A stretch of DNA of 21,035 nt, taken from contig CAYMJM010000015.1 of assembly GCA_964391325.1 (NCBI GenBank), positions 1-21,035 on the forward strand. The letters are read 5' to 3'. The position numbers were made by a program, and so were the translations under genes. Origin of the DNA: CAYMJM01 sp964391325 (lineage in GTDB: Bacteria > Patescibacteriota > Dojkabacteria > B142 > JAFGMG01). Below the pieces are notes generated by a model. It searched no databases. It had not been told where the DNA came from and saw only the letters and a program-made list of their open reading frames with translations. Of the stretch, positions 20,661-21,035 are shown piece after piece (position 1 is the first letter of the stretch; each line of letters opens with the position of its first letter).

Positions 20661-21035
20661 TTACCCACCCAGGAAGCCAGCAGGAAGACCTAGTATGTTT
20701 ATCCCTAAAAACTGTAATATCACTACCCCTAACGATAAAATTATTATCCCTGTTATTAAACTTATTACCCCTTCCCTCGCATCCTGTATCTTCTGCGCAT
20801 CTCCACTCTGGTACATTATCGCTATGTGTATGAACCTTAATACCGCTATACCCCCCATTATCCCTAACCCTATCTGAAATATCCTTGTTATCAATCCTGC
20901 TGGTGATGGATCTATACACCCTATCTCTGTCCATACCGCTCCTCTTGGATCTTTTCTTGTTCCTACACACCTCTCGCATGCTTCCCTCTCCTCCCTCTCT
21001 GTTATATCTCCACACCCTCGAAAGGACTCTGTGGG
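20661..21035 (-). CDS. C-terminal part of a pilin-like protein running off the right edge
   Basis: The frame ending at the TAA at 20661 stays open to the window edge (124 codons), so the TTG at 20894 is not the start. The visible protein begins in an extracellular-type segment (RGCGDITEREE, EACERCVGTRKDPRG, WTEIGCIDPSPAGL) with four cysteines, then two membrane helices (about 48-75 and 90-113) joined by YQSGDAQKIQDAREG, and ends LGINILGLPAGFLGG. A Cys-rich segment, an IGCI-P-GL turn, a two-helix hairpin and a terminal G(V/I)(N/D)ILG-P are a layout I recognise from CPR T4SS_pilin-domain proteins, which often carry a long ectodomain before the hairpin. Full length and start are unknown. Confidence 0.75.
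   Translation of the reverse strand, partial: PTESFRGCGDITEREEREACERCVGTRKDPRGAVWTEIGCIDPSPAGLITRIFQIGLGIMGGIAVLRFIHIAIMYQSGDAQKIQDAREGVISLITGIIILSLGVVILQFLGINILGLPAGFLGG

Noticed and set aside
20638..21015. 125-codon minus-strand frame at the right edge
   Set aside because: It is rich in Arg, Ser and Asp with no domain signal. The overlapping frame ending at 20661 gives a coherent pilin-like protein with two membrane helices and stays open to the edge.
1..21035. CRISPR array or rRNA genes
   Set aside because: No regularly spaced direct repeats and no rRNA-like sequence were seen on either strand.

Overview
The window is an AT-rich bacterial segment, most likely from a Patescibacteria (CPR) genome, perhaps Microgenomates or a related lineage. 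The grounds are a tandem array of small two-helix VirB2/T4SS-type pilins with Cys-rich ectodomains, a TraG/VirD4-like ATPase with one membrane anchor, a Xer recombinase with an NDLRN box, and mostly unnamed small membrane proteins beside core genes (efp, smpB, tRNA-Ile). The phylum is inferred from family resemblance recalled from memory, not from a search. UGA is a stop here: the PH-domain gene ends in TGA inside an ATGA overlap, so this is not a code-25 lineage.

Layout. Every protein gene except the recombinase is on the minus strand. Left part (1-5 kb): a SAM methyltransferase; the translation pair efp-epmA, overlapping by 20 nt; a FtsB/DivIC-like protein; a divergent Xer recombinase; an SDR oxidoreductase; then tRNA-Ile(UAU) next to a broken second copy interrupted by a 78-nt double-hairpin insert. 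Middle (5-13.5 kb): a TraG/VirD4-like ATPase, a Pro/Gln-rich protein, smpB, a large membrane protein with a degenerate PP2C-like domain and a possible propeller, two small membrane proteins (one with a PH domain), and a secreted coiled-coil/SpoIID protein. Right part (13.5-21 kb): a YhaN-like ATPase, a nested palindromic element, its YhaO/SbcD-like nuclease partner, and seven pilin-like genes in a row, the last running off the right edge.

How it may work together (inference): pilins, a DNA-pump-type ATPase, a wall-cutting SpoIID protein and an Mre11/Rad50-like pair are the parts expected of a DNA transfer or uptake machine. The last pilin-like gene shares a base with the nuclease start codon (TAATG), the most direct physical link. 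No VirB4, VirB6 or ComEC is present, so the machine is incomplete within this window.

The observations most worth following are the pilin array with even cysteine counts and a duplicated core carrying unrelated tails, the nuclease coupling, a perfect 19-bp inverted repeat that would bury the start codon of the FtsB-like gene, the rare UAU isoleucine tRNA with its interrupted copy, and the palindromic element that supplies the nuclease stop codon.
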